Below, piece by piece: positions 37,324-47,459 of a DNA stretch of 64,000 nucleotides. The notes beneath the pieces were generated by a model. The model was given only the letters and a program-made list of their open reading frames with translations, was not told the origin of the DNA and searched no databases. Location: NCBI RefSeq assembly GCF_000153405.2, contig NC_020802.1:2065883-2129882 (forward strand), read 5' to 3'. Source of the stretch: Psychromonas sp. CNPT3. Lineage in GTDB: Bacteria; Pseudomonadota; Gammaproteobacteria; Enterobacterales; Psychromonadaceae. How positions within the stretch are numbered: the first letter of the stretch is position 1; each line of letters begins with the position of its first letter. Both the position numbers and the translations under genes were made by a program.

Positions 37324-37941
37324 ATGTCTATTAAATTAGTTGCACAAACCCGTACAGACCTTGGGAAAGGTGCGAGCCGCCGCCTTCGTCACGCGGAATT
37401 AGTACCAGGTATCGTATACGGTATCGGAAAAGATCCAATCTCTCTTACGTTTGAACAGAAAGAACTGCGTAAAATTGAATCAGTTGAAGCTTTCTACTCA
37501 TCTATTCTTGATTTAGAAATTGATGGAACAGTAGAAAAAGTAGTACTTAAAGCATTACAACGTCATGCATTTAAAGAGCAAATCCAACATTTAGATCTTT
37601 TACGTGTTGATGCGTCTCATAAACTACAAACAACTATTCCACTACATTTTATCAATGCTGATACAAATGAAGCTTTAAAAGCAGGTGGCGTTCTGACTCA
37701 AATCATGAATGAAGTTTCTATTAGTTGTTTACCAACTGATCTTCCTGCGTTCATCACTGCAGATCTTGCTAACTTAGAAATGGGTACTTCATTACACATC
37801 TCTGATCTAGTACTTCCTAAAGGTGTTGAATCAGTTGAGCTTATTAAAGGTACTGAATACGATCGCTCTATTGCATCTATCAGCGCTTCTAAAGAAAAAG
37901 CTGAAGTAACTGACGAAGCAGAAGTAGCAACAGCAGAGTAA
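37324..37941 (+). CDS. rplY: Ribosomal protein bL25, long TL5/Ctc form
   Basis: bL25 binds 5S rRNA in the large subunit. This protein has 205 residues: an N-terminal L25 domain (about 1-92; [20 protein letters not shown]) plus a C-terminal TL5-type beta domain (about 95-185). E. coli L25 has only the first domain (94 residues). The tail is Lys/Glu/Ala rich. TTGGAG precedes the start. pth follows after 2 bp, so the two are cotranscribed. Confidence 0.95.
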   Translation: MSIKLVAQTRTDLGKGASRRLRHAELVPGIVYGIGKDPISLTFEQKELRKIESVEAFYSSILDLEIDGTVEKVVLKALQRHAFKEQIQHLDLLRVDASHKLQTTIPLHFINADTNEALKAGGVLTQIMNEVSISCLPTDLPAFITADLANLEMGTSLHISDLVLPKGVESVELIKGTEYDRSIASISASKEKAEVTDEAEVATAE

Positions 37942-37943
37942 TC

Positions 37944-38534
37944 GTGTCTACAACGATTAAATTGCTTGTGGGCCTGGCTAATCCAGGCCCCGAATATGAA
38001 AATACCAGACACAATGCAGGACAGCGCTTTCTCAATCAGCTCGTTTCTCAAGAAAATGTTCACCTAAAAGCAGAAGCAAAATTTTATGGCTTAACGGGCC
38101 GTATCCAGTTTGCAGGTAATGATTTACGTCTTCTTGTTCCCACCACGTTTATGAACCTCAGTGGTAAATCTGTTGCCGCTATGGCAAATTTTTATCGTAT
38201 AAAACCAGAAGAGATCCTCATCGCACATGATGAACTTGATCTACCTCCTGGTATCGCAAAATTTAAACTCGGTGGTGGTCATGGTGGCCATAATGGATTA
38301 AGAGATATTATTAGTCAGCTTGGTAATAATAAGAATTTTTATCGTCTGCGTATTGGCATTGGTCACCCCGGTGATCGCAACAGAGTCAGTGGTTTTGTAC
38401 TAGGCAAAGCATCTAGAACGGAGCAAGACCTGATTGACCAAAGTATCGATGAGGCGGCGCGTTGTACCCTTATATTAGGGCAAGATGGCTTAGCTAAAGC
38501 GATGAATCGCTTACACAGTTTTAAAGCACAATAA
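37944..38534 (+). CDS. pth: Peptidyl-tRNA hydrolase
   Basis: Pth rescues tRNA from drop-off peptidyl-tRNA. The 196-residue enzyme starts with GTG 37944, 2 bp after rplY. It shows the family residues in [17 protein letters not shown] (catalytic His23), FMNLSG, and HDELDLPPG. It is followed by ychF after 18 bp, as in E. coli. Confidence 0.97.
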   Translation: MSTTIKLLVGLANPGPEYENTRHNAGQRFLNQLVSQENVHLKAEAKFYGLTGRIQFAGNDLRLLVPTTFMNLSGKSVAAMANFYRIKPEEILIAHDELDLPPGIAKFKLGGGHGGHNGLRDIISQLGNNKNFYRLRIGIGHPGDRNRVSGFVLGKASRTEQDLIDQSIDEAARCTLILGQDGLAKAMNRLHSFKAQ

Positions 38535-38552
38535 ATTAATAAGGTACATAGT

Positions 38553-39644
38553 ATGGGTTTCAAATGTGGCATTGTCGGCTTACCAAATGTAGGTAAATCA
38601 ACTCTTTTTAATGCACTGACTAAAGCGGGTATTGAAGCCGCTAACTTTCCTTTTTGTACGATTGAGCCTAATACAGGGATCGTACCCGTTCCAGATCCTC
38701 GCTTAGATAAATTAGCTGCCATCGTTAATCCACAACGCGTATTACCGACTACTATGGAATTTGTTGATATTGCAGGCCTCGTTGAAGGTGCATCTAAAGG
38801 TGAAGGTTTAGGTAATAAATTCTTAGCAAACATTCGTGAAACGGATGCGATTGGTCATGTTGTTCGCTGTTTTGAAGATGAGAATATTGTCCATGTTTCG
38901 GGTAAAATTGACCCAAGAGATGATATTGAAATTATTAATACCGAGCTTGCTCTTGCCGATTTAGAAAGCTGTGATCGTAGTCTTTTACGCGTATTTAAAA
39001 AAGCCAAAGGTGGTGATAAAGACGCTAAGATTGAGCTTCCTGTTTTAGAAAAAATCAAAGCGCATCTCGAAAATGATGGCATGGTACGTAGCCTTGGTTT
39101 AAACGAAGATGAACTTGCGAGTGTTTCTTACCTTAACTTCTTAACCGGCAAACCTACTATGTATATTGCCAATGTTGCAGAAGATGGTTTTGAAAACAAT
39201 CCTTATTTAGATATCGTGCGTGAAATTGCAGCAGCTGAAAATGCCGTTGTGGTTCCCGTTTGTGCCTCTATTGAGTCTGATATCTCTGAATTAGATGAAG
39301 AAGACAAAGCCGAATTCTTAGAAGCGATTGGCCAAAAAGAAACAGGGCTTAACCGCTTGATCTACAGTGGTTACCAATTATTACATCTACAAACGTACTT
39401 TACTGCAGGCGTAAAAGAAGTACGCGCATGGACAGTAAAAATCGGCGCAACCGCACCACAAGCAGCCGGTGTTATTCATACTGATTTTGAGCGTGGCTTT
39501 ATTCGTGCTGAGATTATTGGTTTTGATGATTTTGTGGAGTTTCAAGGTGAAGCTGGCGCAAAAGAAGCTGGTAAATGGCGTTTAGAAGGGAAAAAATACA
39601 TAACCCAAGATGGTGATGTTATCCACTTCCGCTTTAATGTTTAA
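38553..39644 (+). CDS. ychF: Obg-family ATPase/GTPase YchF
   Basis: YchF is a ribosome-associated P-loop ATPase of the TRAFAC class. The 363-residue length equals that of E. coli. The P-loop GLPNVGKS is at 9-16, a coiled-coil insertion follows the G-domain, and the C-terminal TGS domain is present. It is transcribed with pth and closed by a strong terminator at 39674-39701. Confidence 0.97.
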   Translation: MGFKCGIVGLPNVGKSTLFNALTKAGIEAANFPFCTIEPNTGIVPVPDPRLDKLAAIVNPQRVLPTTMEFVDIAGLVEGASKGEGLGNKFLANIRETDAIGHVVRCFEDENIVHVSGKIDPRDDIEIINTELALADLESCDRSLLRVFKKAKGGDKDAKIELPVLEKIKAHLENDGMVRSLGLNEDELASVSYLNFLTGKPTMYIANVAEDGFENNPYLDIVREIAAAENAVVVPVCASIESDISELDEEDKAEFLEAIGQKETGLNRLIYSGYQLLHLQTYFTAGVKEVRAWTVKIGATAPQAAGVIHTDFERGFIRAEIIGFDDFVEFQGEAGAKEAGKWRLEGKKYITQDGDVIHFRFNV

Positions 39645-39673
39645 ACATTAAACGATCGTAAAAAAATAGAAAT

Positions 39674-39701
39674 AAAAAAGGCAACTCAGGTTGCCTTTTT
39701 T
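39674..39701. terminator. Bidirectional terminator between ychF and tetR-type gene
   Basis: AAAAAAGGCAAC and GTTGCCTTTTTT form a 12-bp perfect stem around TCAG, 29 bp past ychF and 30 bp past the convergent regulator stop. Confidence 0.95.
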
Positions 39702-39730
39702 ATTATGAACGCTAAATTTTCACACCTAAC

Positions 39731-40168
39731 TTACGAAATTAATGCGTATACAGACCATCCGAGTAAGCTAAAGAGCGTCTCTTTACCTAATTTACCTTGT
39801 AAGGCATCAAGACACTGCTTTGTTTTGGCACGGCCTTGTTGTGGCGCATTCACCGAGGTGATCAAAAATTTAATGCAGTTTTTAAATTTAGGTTGTAAAA
39901 AAGCGGTTTCCCATGTTTGCGCCGTTTTGAGCGCATCGGATAGATCGAGTTGCCCTAATATATACTGGTAAACCTGCCCTTGAAAGGCTTCTGTCATCGC
40001 TTCTTTACTCGGCACAATACGTTGCACCCCTCCGCGAGAAAGTCCAGTATATTTAGCAATTGACCCGTAAGTTATTGCTTCCCAGCCTTTTTCCATAAAA
40101 ATGTCAACGATAGCTTGATGGATCCGCTGCTCTGTTAACAATGCTTGCTGTTGTGAATTCTTAGCCAT
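39731..40168 (-). CDS. Short TetR-family transcriptional regulator
   Basis: The N-terminal 60 residues form a TetR helix-turn-helix (IVDIFMEKGWEAITYGSIAKYTGLSRGGVQRIVPSK). The remaining effector/dimer part is only about 85 residues, making 145 in total against 190-210 usual for the family. The frame ends cleanly near the shared terminator. Short versions appear to occur in Vibrio-type genomes, so this may be a natural subfamily rather than a truncation. No target is apparent in the window. Confidence 0.85.
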   Translation of the reverse strand: MAKNSQQQALLTEQRIHQAIVDIFMEKGWEAITYGSIAKYTGLSRGGVQRIVPSKEAMTEAFQGQVYQYILGQLDLSDALKTAQTWETAFLQPKFKNCIKFLITSVNAPQQGRAKTKQCLDALQGKLGKETLFSLLGWSVYALIS

Positions 40169-40271
40169 TTTTTATTCCATTAATTTATCTATAATATTCA
40201 ATTATCAAATATGACACGGCGAAGACTACACTGCATTTTTAATAAGTCAAAGTAATAAAAGAAACAATGCC

Positions 40272-41036
40272 TTAGTTATTCTTACAGATTTTAACCTTAA
40301 CCCCCTTCGCTTTTAATAAGCGTAAAGTTTGCGCGTCAGATGCCTCGTCCGTTATCAATAAATTTAATTTATTACTCTCACAGACTTTATAAGTCCCCAT
40401 CTTTCCTAGTTTTACCGCCGAGCCTAATACAACAACCAGCTCCGATTGTGCAATAATGATAGCCAGTGTTTCGGCTTCATCAAGATGATTGATACTTAAC
40501 CCTTGGCTAGGATGCAGTGCACAAATACCTAAAAAGCAACTATCAAAATGGATTTTTCGTAACATCGCATTGGTGGTAGCCCCTAACGTCATCACTGAAG
40601 GTTTAAATATTTTCCCTCCTAATAATATTAATTCAATATTATTATGATGCATCAATTTTATCGCCACCAGAGGGCTTGGCGTCACCACCGTAAAATTAAA
40701 ATCGGTGGGTAAATTCATTGCCAACTGTAAACATGTTGTACCTGAATCAAGTAAAATGGTTTGTCCTTCTTTAATAAAAGGGATTGCAGCCAATGCCACC
40801 CGTTTTTTTAAAGGATCTATTTCATCTTGGCGCTCTCTATATTCATCAAAGGTTTGTTGCAAAGGTAGCGCTCCACCATGCACTCTACGTAAGCGTTCCT
40901 TTTTATCTAACAATTTTAAATCACGACGAATAGTATCTTCCGACACCTCTAAGAGACCACTTAATTCATTGGCATAAACGCGCCCAAACTGGCTCAGTAG
41001 CTCTAATATTTTATGATGTCTTTCTTGCTGTAACAT
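40272..41036 (-). CDS. DeoR-family transcriptional regulator
   Basis: This 254-residue repressor has an N-terminal DeoR helix-turn-helix (about 5-57; VSEDTIRRDLKLLDKKERLRRVHGGA) and a C-terminal sugar-phosphate sensor domain (DeoRC) with LLDSGTTCLQLA and LGGKIF. Such regulators usually control carbohydrate genes. It is divergent from the acetyltransferase at 41305, which could be a target, but no sugar operon is next to it. Confidence 0.93.
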   Translation of the reverse strand: MLQQERHHKILELLSQFGRVYANELSGLLEVSEDTIRRDLKLLDKKERLRRVHGGALPLQQTFDEYRERQDEIDPLKKRVALAAIPFIKEGQTILLDSGTTCLQLAMNLPTDFNFTVVTPSPLVAIKLMHHNNIELILLGGKIFKPSVMTLGATTNAMLRKIHFDSCFLGICALHPSQGLSINHLDEAETLAIIIAQSELVVVLGSAVKLGKMGTYKVCESNKLNLLITDEASDAQTLRLLKAKGVKVKICKNN

Positions 41037-41189
41037 TGCTGACCTTTCACCTTGTTTTTATTTTATTTTACGTGATTTAAAGACAATATGTATATATTAA
41101 TATCCGGTGCACTGCCCACTGCAAAAATCTTAAACACGAAAAAAAGAACATGATCATATTCAGCATTATAAACATGCTACGTACAGCAC

Positions 41190-41203
41190 AGCATAAGTAT
41201 GCT
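41190..41203. promoter_or_regulatory. 14-bp palindrome before acetyltransferase gene
   Basis: AGCATAAGTATGCT is a perfect palindrome in the 268-bp gap (41037-41304) between the divergent deoR-type gene and the acetyltransferase. It could be an operator. The rest of the gap is AT-rich, with a -10-like TATATT nearby. Confidence 0.4.
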
Positions 41204-41304
41204 AACTTTATTATAACACAGCTTAAAGTATATTGTATTTCTCGAGATATTCCCAAATATATATACCACACCCACCCTTTGCCTTTGATAAAAAAGAGAA
41301 AAAC

Positions 41305-41850
41305 ATGGATGAATTTGAAAAAATGCAACAAGGCTTAAACTATGATCCCCTCGCCCCTGAATTTGAAATATTACGCGATAGCGCCTTTGGCTTATTACAA
41401 AAAATAAACCAATGCCGCTTCACTCAAGCAAAACCTTATTACGTAAAACTATTAAAGCATCTTGGTGAAAACACTGTGATCTCGACGCCTTTCTTCTGTG
41501 AATACGGGGTGACTATCAGCATAGGTAACAATAGTTTTATAAATATGGGCGCTACTTTTCTTGATAACGCACCGATTAATATTGGCAATTATGTTCTTAT
41601 TGGTCCCAATGCCCAATTTTATACGCCGACACACCCGTTAGATCATCAGCGTCGCCGGCAATGGGAGATAAATTGCCTGCCCATCGTTGTTAGTGATGAT
41701 GTTTGGATTGGGGGTAATGTATGTATCTGCCAAGGCGTACATATCGGCGCACGTGCGATTATTGCAGCGGGCTCGGTGGTTACCCGCGATGTGCCAGCAG
41801 ACACCCTTGTAGGGGGCTCTCCTGCAAAATTTATTAAACGCTTAGATTAG
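41305..41850 (+). CDS. Maa/NodL-type hexapeptide O-acetyltransferase
   Basis: This 181-residue left-handed beta-helix acetyltransferase uses acetyl-CoA. It has the Mac N-terminal domain (about 1-55), hexapeptide repeats ([24 protein letters not shown]), the catalytic region with TPTHPLD (His) and the end [26 protein letters not shown]. It is like maltose/galactoside acetyltransferases of the LacA/Maa group. ATG 41305 is chosen over an in-frame upstream ATG at 41233 because the family starts here. The exact sugar acceptor is unknown. Confidence 0.9.
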   Translation: MDEFEKMQQGLNYDPLAPEFEILRDSAFGLLQKINQCRFTQAKPYYVKLLKHLGENTVISTPFFCEYGVTISIGNNSFINMGATFLDNAPINIGNYVLIGPNAQFYTPTHPLDHQRRRQWEINCLPIVVSDDVWIGGNVCICQGVHIGARAIIAAGSVVTRDVPADTLVGGSPAKFIKRLD

Positions 41851-41933
41851 GGGCTCTAAACTGCAAAATATACGATGCTCATTATGCGCTTAAGTTTATG
41901 CTAAGAATAAACTCAAGCGCATAAAATATTGAT

Positions 41934-44900
41934 TTAGCTTTCACGAGGAATAAATTTATATTGAGAGTCAAGCTTACTGTAGCCCGCGCCAGTGCCTTTA
42001 TGCACTTGTATTTGATGGTTAATACGCTCTTTTAAAGCGCTTACATGAGAGATGATACCGATAAGTTTCCCCGTAGAATTTAAACGCTCCAATGCATTTA
42101 ATGCAATATCAAGTGTATTTTCATCTAACGTGCCAAAGCCTTCATCTAAAAATAGTGATTCTATTCGCGTTTTATGACTGACTAAATTCGACAATGCGAG
42201 CGCCAATCCTAAACTGACTAAAAAGCTTTCACCACCAGAGAGAGTACGCACATCCCGGATACTATTAGCTTGCCAACAATCGATCACTTGCAATGCTAAT
42301 TTTTCGTCACTATTCCGTTTTAACTGATAACGAGGATCCAAATTGGCCATCTCTTGATTGGCTAAATAAACTAAATTATCGAGCGTTAAACCTTGCGCAA
42401 ACTCTCTAAATTTACTCCCATCTGCCTGCCCTATCAGTTTATTTAATAGTTCCCACTCTAATGCATTTTCTTGACTTAATTGTCGTTTAATCTGTAGTTC
42501 ACCTTGTTTCTCGGTGTTTATATCATCCGTTCTTTGCAATGTTTTCTTACTAATTAACGTTTCATTTATTAGCGTTTCTTGGGAATTAAACGTCTCTTTT
42601 TGATGTATTAATTGCGTCATGTCGTCCGCTATTAATTGTTTTTCCTGGTGCATTAGAATTTCATGCTCCAGACTTTTCCTCTGCGTATTCTTTGCTAATA
42701 ACTGATCGCTATGTTGTGTATGTTGTGATTGTAAACGCGAAAGTTCCTCTTCATCTAACAAGGCAACTTTAAAGTCATCAATCGTACTAAAAACACTGTT
42801 TAACAGTTTATTTTCAAGTGTGCTTTGTGCCTCTTTTTGCGCCGTTTTTAGTAACGGTTGCGTGGATAACAATTGCGTATAGGCACCTTGTGTCCCCTCT
42901 AATTTAATGCTCAACTGAGTAACATTCTCACTGGAAACATCAAAAGAAGCCTGTACTTGTGCATATTGATTTTCATATTCAAGCTGTAATTGTTGATGCG
43001 TCTGCACGCCAAAGCCTTGCACTCGTGTATTTTCCAATTGGTTTTTCGTCTCTTTAAATTTCTCTAATTCAACCTGTGTCGACACCGTTATAATATGATA
43101 TTGCTCAGTTTGTTGACTTTGTAATTGCACACTATGCTCTGCATCTTTTAACGTTTGAGTGTTGTTGTTTTGTTTTATTAACAGATTTTCAACTTGACCC
43201 GCTATCTTTTGCTGCTTGTCCCACCAAATTACCGGCGCTTTAAATAATGCATCTAACTGCGTTTTATCTGTCACTATGCTCTGAATATTGGTTTTAAGGT
43301 TTTCCATTTCTCGATTTAGTACATCAAGTTGTAACGCAACTTGATGTACTTTCTCATCCAACCCTTGTTGTAGTGTGAATGTTACCTGCCAACGCCCCTG
43401 CGCTTCATTCGCCTTTGCTAAATTGCGCTCTTTTTCTTTTATTAGCGGTTGGCGCTGTTCATCTATCTCTTGTAAACGCGTTATTTGCGCTGTCAATTGT
43501 TGCATCTGCGCCGTTTGTATCGAGAGTTTCTCTGTTAAAAGAGTACTGGTTGTTACTTGATAACTTATATTTTCTGCATTTACATAAGGACTTAACAGCC
43601 AGTTTTTTTGCGCCTCTTGTATTTTCTGTTGTAATTGTTGCAGTTGATCCATTAACGCCTGTAAGTAATTTTTTGATCCTTGTATCTGCCCTTTTAATTG
43701 ATCATACTCCCCGCGTTTAGTCTGTAACGCCTCATCTTTATGTTTAAAACGTTGCTCTGTGGCCGATCTATCTAAAGGCACTAATAAAGATCCGATAGCA
43801 GGATGTTCAAGCGCACCACACAAAGGGCAAGGTTGATGTGCTTTTAGCTCTAATTGCAATTGCTGTAAACTGCGTAATGCATTGTCTTGCTGCAATAATA
43901 AGCTTAAATCGGAGGCCTCTCTATTAAGCGTTTTCCCCTGGGCTTCTAAGCTCTCTAATTGCGTGTTATCTGCGTGTAACTGCGCTTCGAGAGTGTGGAT
44001 CTCTTGGCGTCGATCTAACTCTGCCTGCATCAGCACATCTACATTTATTGTAAGCTGTTGTAATTTTTGTAAGTTATCTTTTTGCTGATGCAAAGTGCTC
44101 AGTTGTTCTCGCGCCAAAGCCATAGAGCCCGAATCTAATGAGGTTAATATATTTTCTTGTTGAAGATCTATCTCGTCTAATTTTTTTAATACCGTTTTAT
44201 ATTGCTGCTCAGAGGCAATCTGCAATGCTTTTTGTTGCTTTTGGTTTGCCTCTACTTGCACCTTCTCTTCTTGTATTTCTGACTGTGTTTTTTGGGCGCA
44301 TTGTAACTGCAAGAGGTGCTGCTCATACGTTGTCAACAAATGTCCCATTGTCCCCATGTCGCGTTGCTCAATCGAACTATCTTGCAACATGTCTAATTGC
44401 ACTTTAATATTTTGCAATCCTTGTTGTTGCACCTCAAGCGCCGTTTCTTTTTGGTGCATGAGTTGTAATGCTTGCTGATACTCACTTTCTCTTTGCTGAT
44501 TTAAACGCGTTTTATCTTGTACATCGAGAGTCATCGTTTGCAGTTTTGCATCCATCGGGATCAACTCTTGGGTTAAACATTGCATTTTTTGATGCCGTGT
44601 TTGTTTCGCTTTTGCTAACAAACTTACCCAGCGTTGTAACTCTTGTTGGCTTTGCGTTACTTGAACCTGTAACACATCAACTTTGTCTTTTTGTATGCCA
44701 CTTTGTAGCTCATTATCATCAAACAATTGTCGCTGCGTCTTTAATTTAACAAAACTAGGTTGCAGGCGTAATGCTTGCTGAGCGTTTTCTATTTTTAATA
44801 CCTGCACAGAAAATGATTGTAGCGCTTGCTCTGCCGTTTTTAATTGGGTGAGAATATCCTCTAATTTTTCCTGCAACCGGCCCTCTTCATGTTTCCACAA

Positions 44901-45635
44901 TACGGCATTATTTGTGGCTTCAATGCGCAGTAACAACTGCTCTTTTTGGGAGTGTAAAAGTGCGATATCCTCTTCTAATTGTACTTTTTCTGGGCCAGTT
45001 AACCTGTCTATTAACTCCGATTGTTGTGCCAGCAACGTAAATTCAGCTTGTACTTCTTTATTACGTTCAAAAATATGCTTGGATATTTGAGCGTAAATTT
45101 CTGTTCCCGTTAACTCTTCTAACAATTCAGCGCGATCTTTAGGCGTTGCATTTAAAAAAGCCGCAAAACCTCCTTGGGCTAATAACATCGATTTGGTAAA
45201 ACGAGAAAAATCTAATCCTGTTAGCTCAACCACCTGCTTTAATACATCACTACTTTTACTGGCTAATACCTTGCCTGATTGCTCTGCGAGCTCACATGTT
45301 GGTGCTTGTAATTTACCAGAGCCTTTTTTACGCGCTCGATTTTGCCCCCAAAAAACGCGGTAGGCTTTATCTTTAACACTAAATTCAACCTCCGCCAGAC
45401 AACTGCCCTCTCCGCGCGTCATCAATTCATTTTTTGCTTGTGTTAATTTATCTAAACGCGGCGTTTGTTGGTACAACGCCAAACAAAGCGCATCTAATAT
45501 CGTGCTTTTACCGGCTCCGGTTTGGCCTGTTATAACAAATAAACCATTTTCAATAAAAGCGGCACTTTGAAAGTCTATTTTCCAGTGTCCTTTTAACGAA
45601 TTTAAATTTTCAAATCTTAGTGATAATATTTTCAT
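41934..45635 (-). CDS. sbcC: SbcC, ATPase subunit of SbcCD nuclease
   Basis: SbcC pairs with SbcD to cleave DNA hairpins and process blocked ends. The 1,233-residue Rad50-like protein has Walker A GQTGAGKS at 37-44, long coiled coils, the zinc-hook CPLC at 603-606, and the C-terminal signature LSGGESF plus Walker B LFLDEGFGTLD. It is longer than E. coli SbcC (1,048) because of extended coiled coil. Its start overlaps the sbcD stop by 4 bp, as expected for coupled subunits. Confidence 0.96.
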   Translation of the reverse strand: MKILSLRFENLNSLKGHWKIDFQSAAFIENGLFVITGQTGAGKSTILDALCLALYQQTPRLDKLTQAKNELMTRGEGSCLAEVEFSVKDKAYRVFWGQNRARKKGSGKLQAPTCELAEQSGKVLASKSSDVLKQVVELTGLDFSRFTKSMLLAQGGFAAFLNATPKDRAELLEELTGTEIYAQISKHIFERNKEVQAEFTLLAQQSELIDRLTGPEKVQLEEDIALLHSQKEQLLLRIEATNNAVLWKHEEGRLQEKLEDILTQLKTAEQALQSFSVQVLKIENAQQALRLQPSFVKLKTQRQLFDDNELQSGIQKDKVDVLQVQVTQSQQELQRWVSLLAKAKQTRHQKMQCLTQELIPMDAKLQTMTLDVQDKTRLNQQRESEYQQALQLMHQKETALEVQQQGLQNIKVQLDMLQDSSIEQRDMGTMGHLLTTYEQHLLQLQCAQKTQSEIQEEKVQVEANQKQQKALQIASEQQYKTVLKKLDEIDLQQENILTSLDSGSMALAREQLSTLHQQKDNLQKLQQLTINVDVLMQAELDRRQEIHTLEAQLHADNTQLESLEAQGKTLNREASDLSLLLQQDNALRSLQQLQLELKAHQPCPLCGALEHPAIGSLLVPLDRSATEQRFKHKDEALQTKRGEYDQLKGQIQGSKNYLQALMDQLQQLQQKIQEAQKNWLLSPYVNAENISYQVTTSTLLTEKLSIQTAQMQQLTAQITRLQEIDEQRQPLIKEKERNLAKANEAQGRWQVTFTLQQGLDEKVHQVALQLDVLNREMENLKTNIQSIVTDKTQLDALFKAPVIWWDKQQKIAGQVENLLIKQNNNTQTLKDAEHSVQLQSQQTEQYHIITVSTQVELEKFKETKNQLENTRVQGFGVQTHQQLQLEYENQYAQVQASFDVSSENVTQLSIKLEGTQGAYTQLLSTQPLLKTAQKEAQSTLENKLLNSVFSTIDDFKVALLDEEELSRLQSQHTQHSDQLLAKNTQRKSLEHEILMHQEKQLIADDMTQLIHQKETFNSQETLINETLISKKTLQRTDDINTEKQGELQIKRQLSQENALEWELLNKLIGQADGSKFREFAQGLTLDNLVYLANQEMANLDPRYQLKRNSDEKLALQVIDCWQANSIRDVRTLSGGESFLVSLGLALALSNLVSHKTRIESLFLDEGFGTLDENTLDIALNALERLNSTGKLIGIISHVSALKERINHQIQVHKGTGAGYSKLDSQYKFIPRES

Positions 45636-46840
45636 GATTTAGTCTCAAGATCAGCACATGCTTGCGCAAAAAGTACTTCTAACTTTAATTTCTGAGTCTC
45701 ATCTAAATTATCTTGCGCATCGAGACGATGCACAAAAAGCTCTTGCGGTGTTAATGTTTCTAAAGTGTCTATGTGCTGCGTCTGCCACTGCTTATTTTCA
45801 TTGATCATCGGCGCGCTTATTTTTAAAATTTCTAAGGTGCTACCTTCTACTAAATCATTAAGCTGAGTTTGTACATCCGATAAATAAAGCCTATCTTTTA
45901 ATTTTATCTCCAGCCAGATCGTCACCTTAGGTGTTGCTTCTTTTAATGTTTGTAACTGCTGCTTAATCGATTCTAAATCGCCACTGATAACTTGCAGTTT
46001 TTGTGTACACGGAATATCTAACGCGCGTACATCTAATGATTTGTTCAATTCAAATTGCACCATTAATACTTTTTTAGTCTGCTTACTTTCATCAAAACTA
46101 AGCGCAATGGGTGAGCCACAATATTGTATATGCTCATTATTTTGTACCTTTTGAGGCCGGTGCAAATGCCCTAGCGCAATATAATCAAACTTTGGAAACA
46201 ACGAGGCAGGAAAGGCGCTTAATGTGCCAATATAAATTTCACGTACGGAGTCTGAAACCGCGCAACCGAGCGCCGTTAAATGCCCAGTTGCAACAATGGG
46301 TAATGAGCCATCATGATCTTTGGCTAATTGGTATATCTTTTGATAGGTTGATTGTATTGCCCGCTGCAAATTCATTTGTTTTTGATCTGCTGAAAGGCCA
46401 AATTCGCTATGTACCAGATCGCTGGCCCGTAAGAAAGGTAATGCGCAGACAAGCATCGCATCTTGCTGTTGTTTATCTTTTAAGACGATCAAATGATCGC
46501 TTAGATCCTCACTAAGACCTGCTAACACCGAAACATTTAAACATTGTAATAAATTCTTACTTTCGTTTAAGACGGCGACACTGTCATGGTTACCCGAAAC
46601 GATAATTAACTGAGTACAGCCCGTACGTTGTAATTTCACTATAAAATCACTGTACAACTTTCGAGCATAAGAAGGCGGTGATGTACTATCGAAAATATCT
46701 CCCGCTACGATCACTGCATCGACTCCCTCACTAGAAACCGTCTCTATGAGCCAATTTAAAAAGCTAAGGTGCTCACTTTGCCTGCTTTTCATCATAAAGT
46801 ACTGACCTAAATGCCAATCTGAAGTGTGTAGTATTTTCAC
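45632..46840 (-). CDS. sbcD: SbcD, nuclease subunit of SbcCD
   Basis: SbcD is the Mre11-like metallophosphoesterase. The 402-residue protein shows the nuclease motifs HTSDWHLGQ (4-12), VAGDIFDS, SGNHDS and GHLH in order, and a C-terminal capping domain. It is first in sbcD-sbcC, with 4-bp overlap. The 242-bp stretch upstream (46841-47082) carries the tRNA promoter and no gene. Confidence 0.96.
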   Translation of the reverse strand: MKILHTSDWHLGQYFMMKSRQSEHLSFLNWLIETVSSEGVDAVIVAGDIFDSTSPPSYARKLYSDFIVKLQRTGCTQLIIVSGNHDSVAVLNESKNLLQCLNVSVLAGLSEDLSDHLIVLKDKQQQDAMLVCALPFLRASDLVHSEFGLSADQKQMNLQRAIQSTYQKIYQLAKDHDGSLPIVATGHLTALGCAVSDSVREIYIGTLSAFPASLFPKFDYIALGHLHRPQKVQNNEHIQYCGSPIALSFDESKQTKKVLMVQFELNKSLDVRALDIPCTQKLQVISGDLESIKQQLQTLKEATPKVTIWLEIKLKDRLYLSDVQTQLNDLVEGSTLEILKISAPMINENKQWQTQHIDTLETLTPQELFVHRLDAQDNLDETQKLKLEVLFAQACADLETKS

Positions 46841-46997
46841 GATCGCTCTCTTTTTGCTATTTATGTTTTTTTATACAGTAAGTGTAACTTTTTCTCTTAC
46901 TGAAAACTGTTTTAAAGAAATGTTTGCCTAAAATAAAATCAAGTTGATTAGCAAACAAGCAAATAAAACAATTTTTACGAATTTTAAGAGAAACTAG

Positions 46998-47026
46998 TTG
47001 ACGACAATCACTGTAATCCGCATAAT
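46998..47026 (+). promoter_or_regulatory. Sigma-70 promoter of tRNA Met-Leu-Gln array
   Basis: TTGACG (46998-47003), a 17-nt spacer and CATAAT (47021-47026) are followed by the GC-rich discriminator GCGCCCC, the mark of a stringently controlled stable-RNA promoter. The first tRNA starts about 50 bp downstream. Confidence 0.85.
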
Positions 47027-47082
47027 GCGCCCCATCGAAACGGAGATTGGTTAAACAATTTTAGGTTCGATTTTAAGTAAAT

Positions 47083-47159
47083 GGCTACATAGCTCAGCTG
47101 GTTAGAGCACATCACTCATAATGATGGGGTCCCAAGTTCAAATCTCGGTGTAGCCACCA
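47083..47159 (+). tRNA. Elongator tRNA-Met (CAT), copy 1
   Basis: This 77-nt cloverleaf has anticodon CAT in loop CTCATAA and an encoded CCA end. It resembles E. coli metT rather than initiator or tRNA-Ile2, though the sequence alone cannot exclude a lysidine-modified form. It is first in the array. Confidence 0.93.
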
Positions 47160-47169
47160 TTTACTTTAT

Positions 47170-47254
47170 GCGGAAGTGGCGGAATTGGTAGACGCGCTAG
47201 ATTTAGGTTCTAGTATCGTAAGATGTGAGAGTTCAAGTCTCTCTTTCCGCACCA
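47170..47254 (+). tRNA. tRNA-Leu (TAG), copy 1
   Basis: This 85-nt class II tRNA has a long variable arm, anticodon TAG in ATTTAGG and an encoded CCA end. It follows tRNA-Met after 10 nt. A 12-bp hairpin begins at its CCA end. Confidence 0.96.
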
Positions 47255-47277
47255 TTTTTATCTTAGATAAAAATGGT
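47251..47277 (+). repeat. Perfect hairpin at 3' end of tRNA-Leu copy 1
   Basis: ACCATTTTTATC (47251-47262) and GATAAAAATGGT (47266-47277) form a 12-bp perfect stem over TTA that includes the tRNA's terminal ACCA. It lacks a clean T run, so it is more likely an RNA-processing or partial-termination signal. Confidence 0.6.
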
Positions 47278-47350
47278 GATATATCAGAAAATAATCTAAA
47301 TAGTTGATTATATGATGATAAGCAGAGATAATAACTCTTAAACATATTAT

Positions 47351-47425
47351 TGGGATATCGCCAAGCGGTAAGGCACCGGGTTTTGATCTCGGCATTCAGA
47401 GGTTCAAATCCTCTTATCCCAGCCA
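47351..47425 (+). tRNA. tRNA-Gln (TTG), copy 1
   Basis: This 75-nt tRNA has anticodon TTG in loop TTTTGAT and an encoded CCA end. It is like E. coli glnU/V-type tRNA-Gln. Its 5' flank (47302-47350) is repeated before copy 3 and before the decayed copies. Confidence 0.96.
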
Positions 47426-47459
47426 AATTCACTGTTTTGCTTTTAGCAAAAGAGTAATA

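Noticed and set aside
43379-43720. Plus-strand frames inside sbcC
   Set aside because: These, like several others within sbcC, recN, dnaK and dnaJ, are shadows of the real coding strand, with no start signals and no families.
47083-47159. A-C mismatch in the T stem of tRNA-Met
   Set aside because: Both copies have it, and E. coli elongator tRNA-Met, as I recall its sequence, has the same mismatch, so it is a normal feature.
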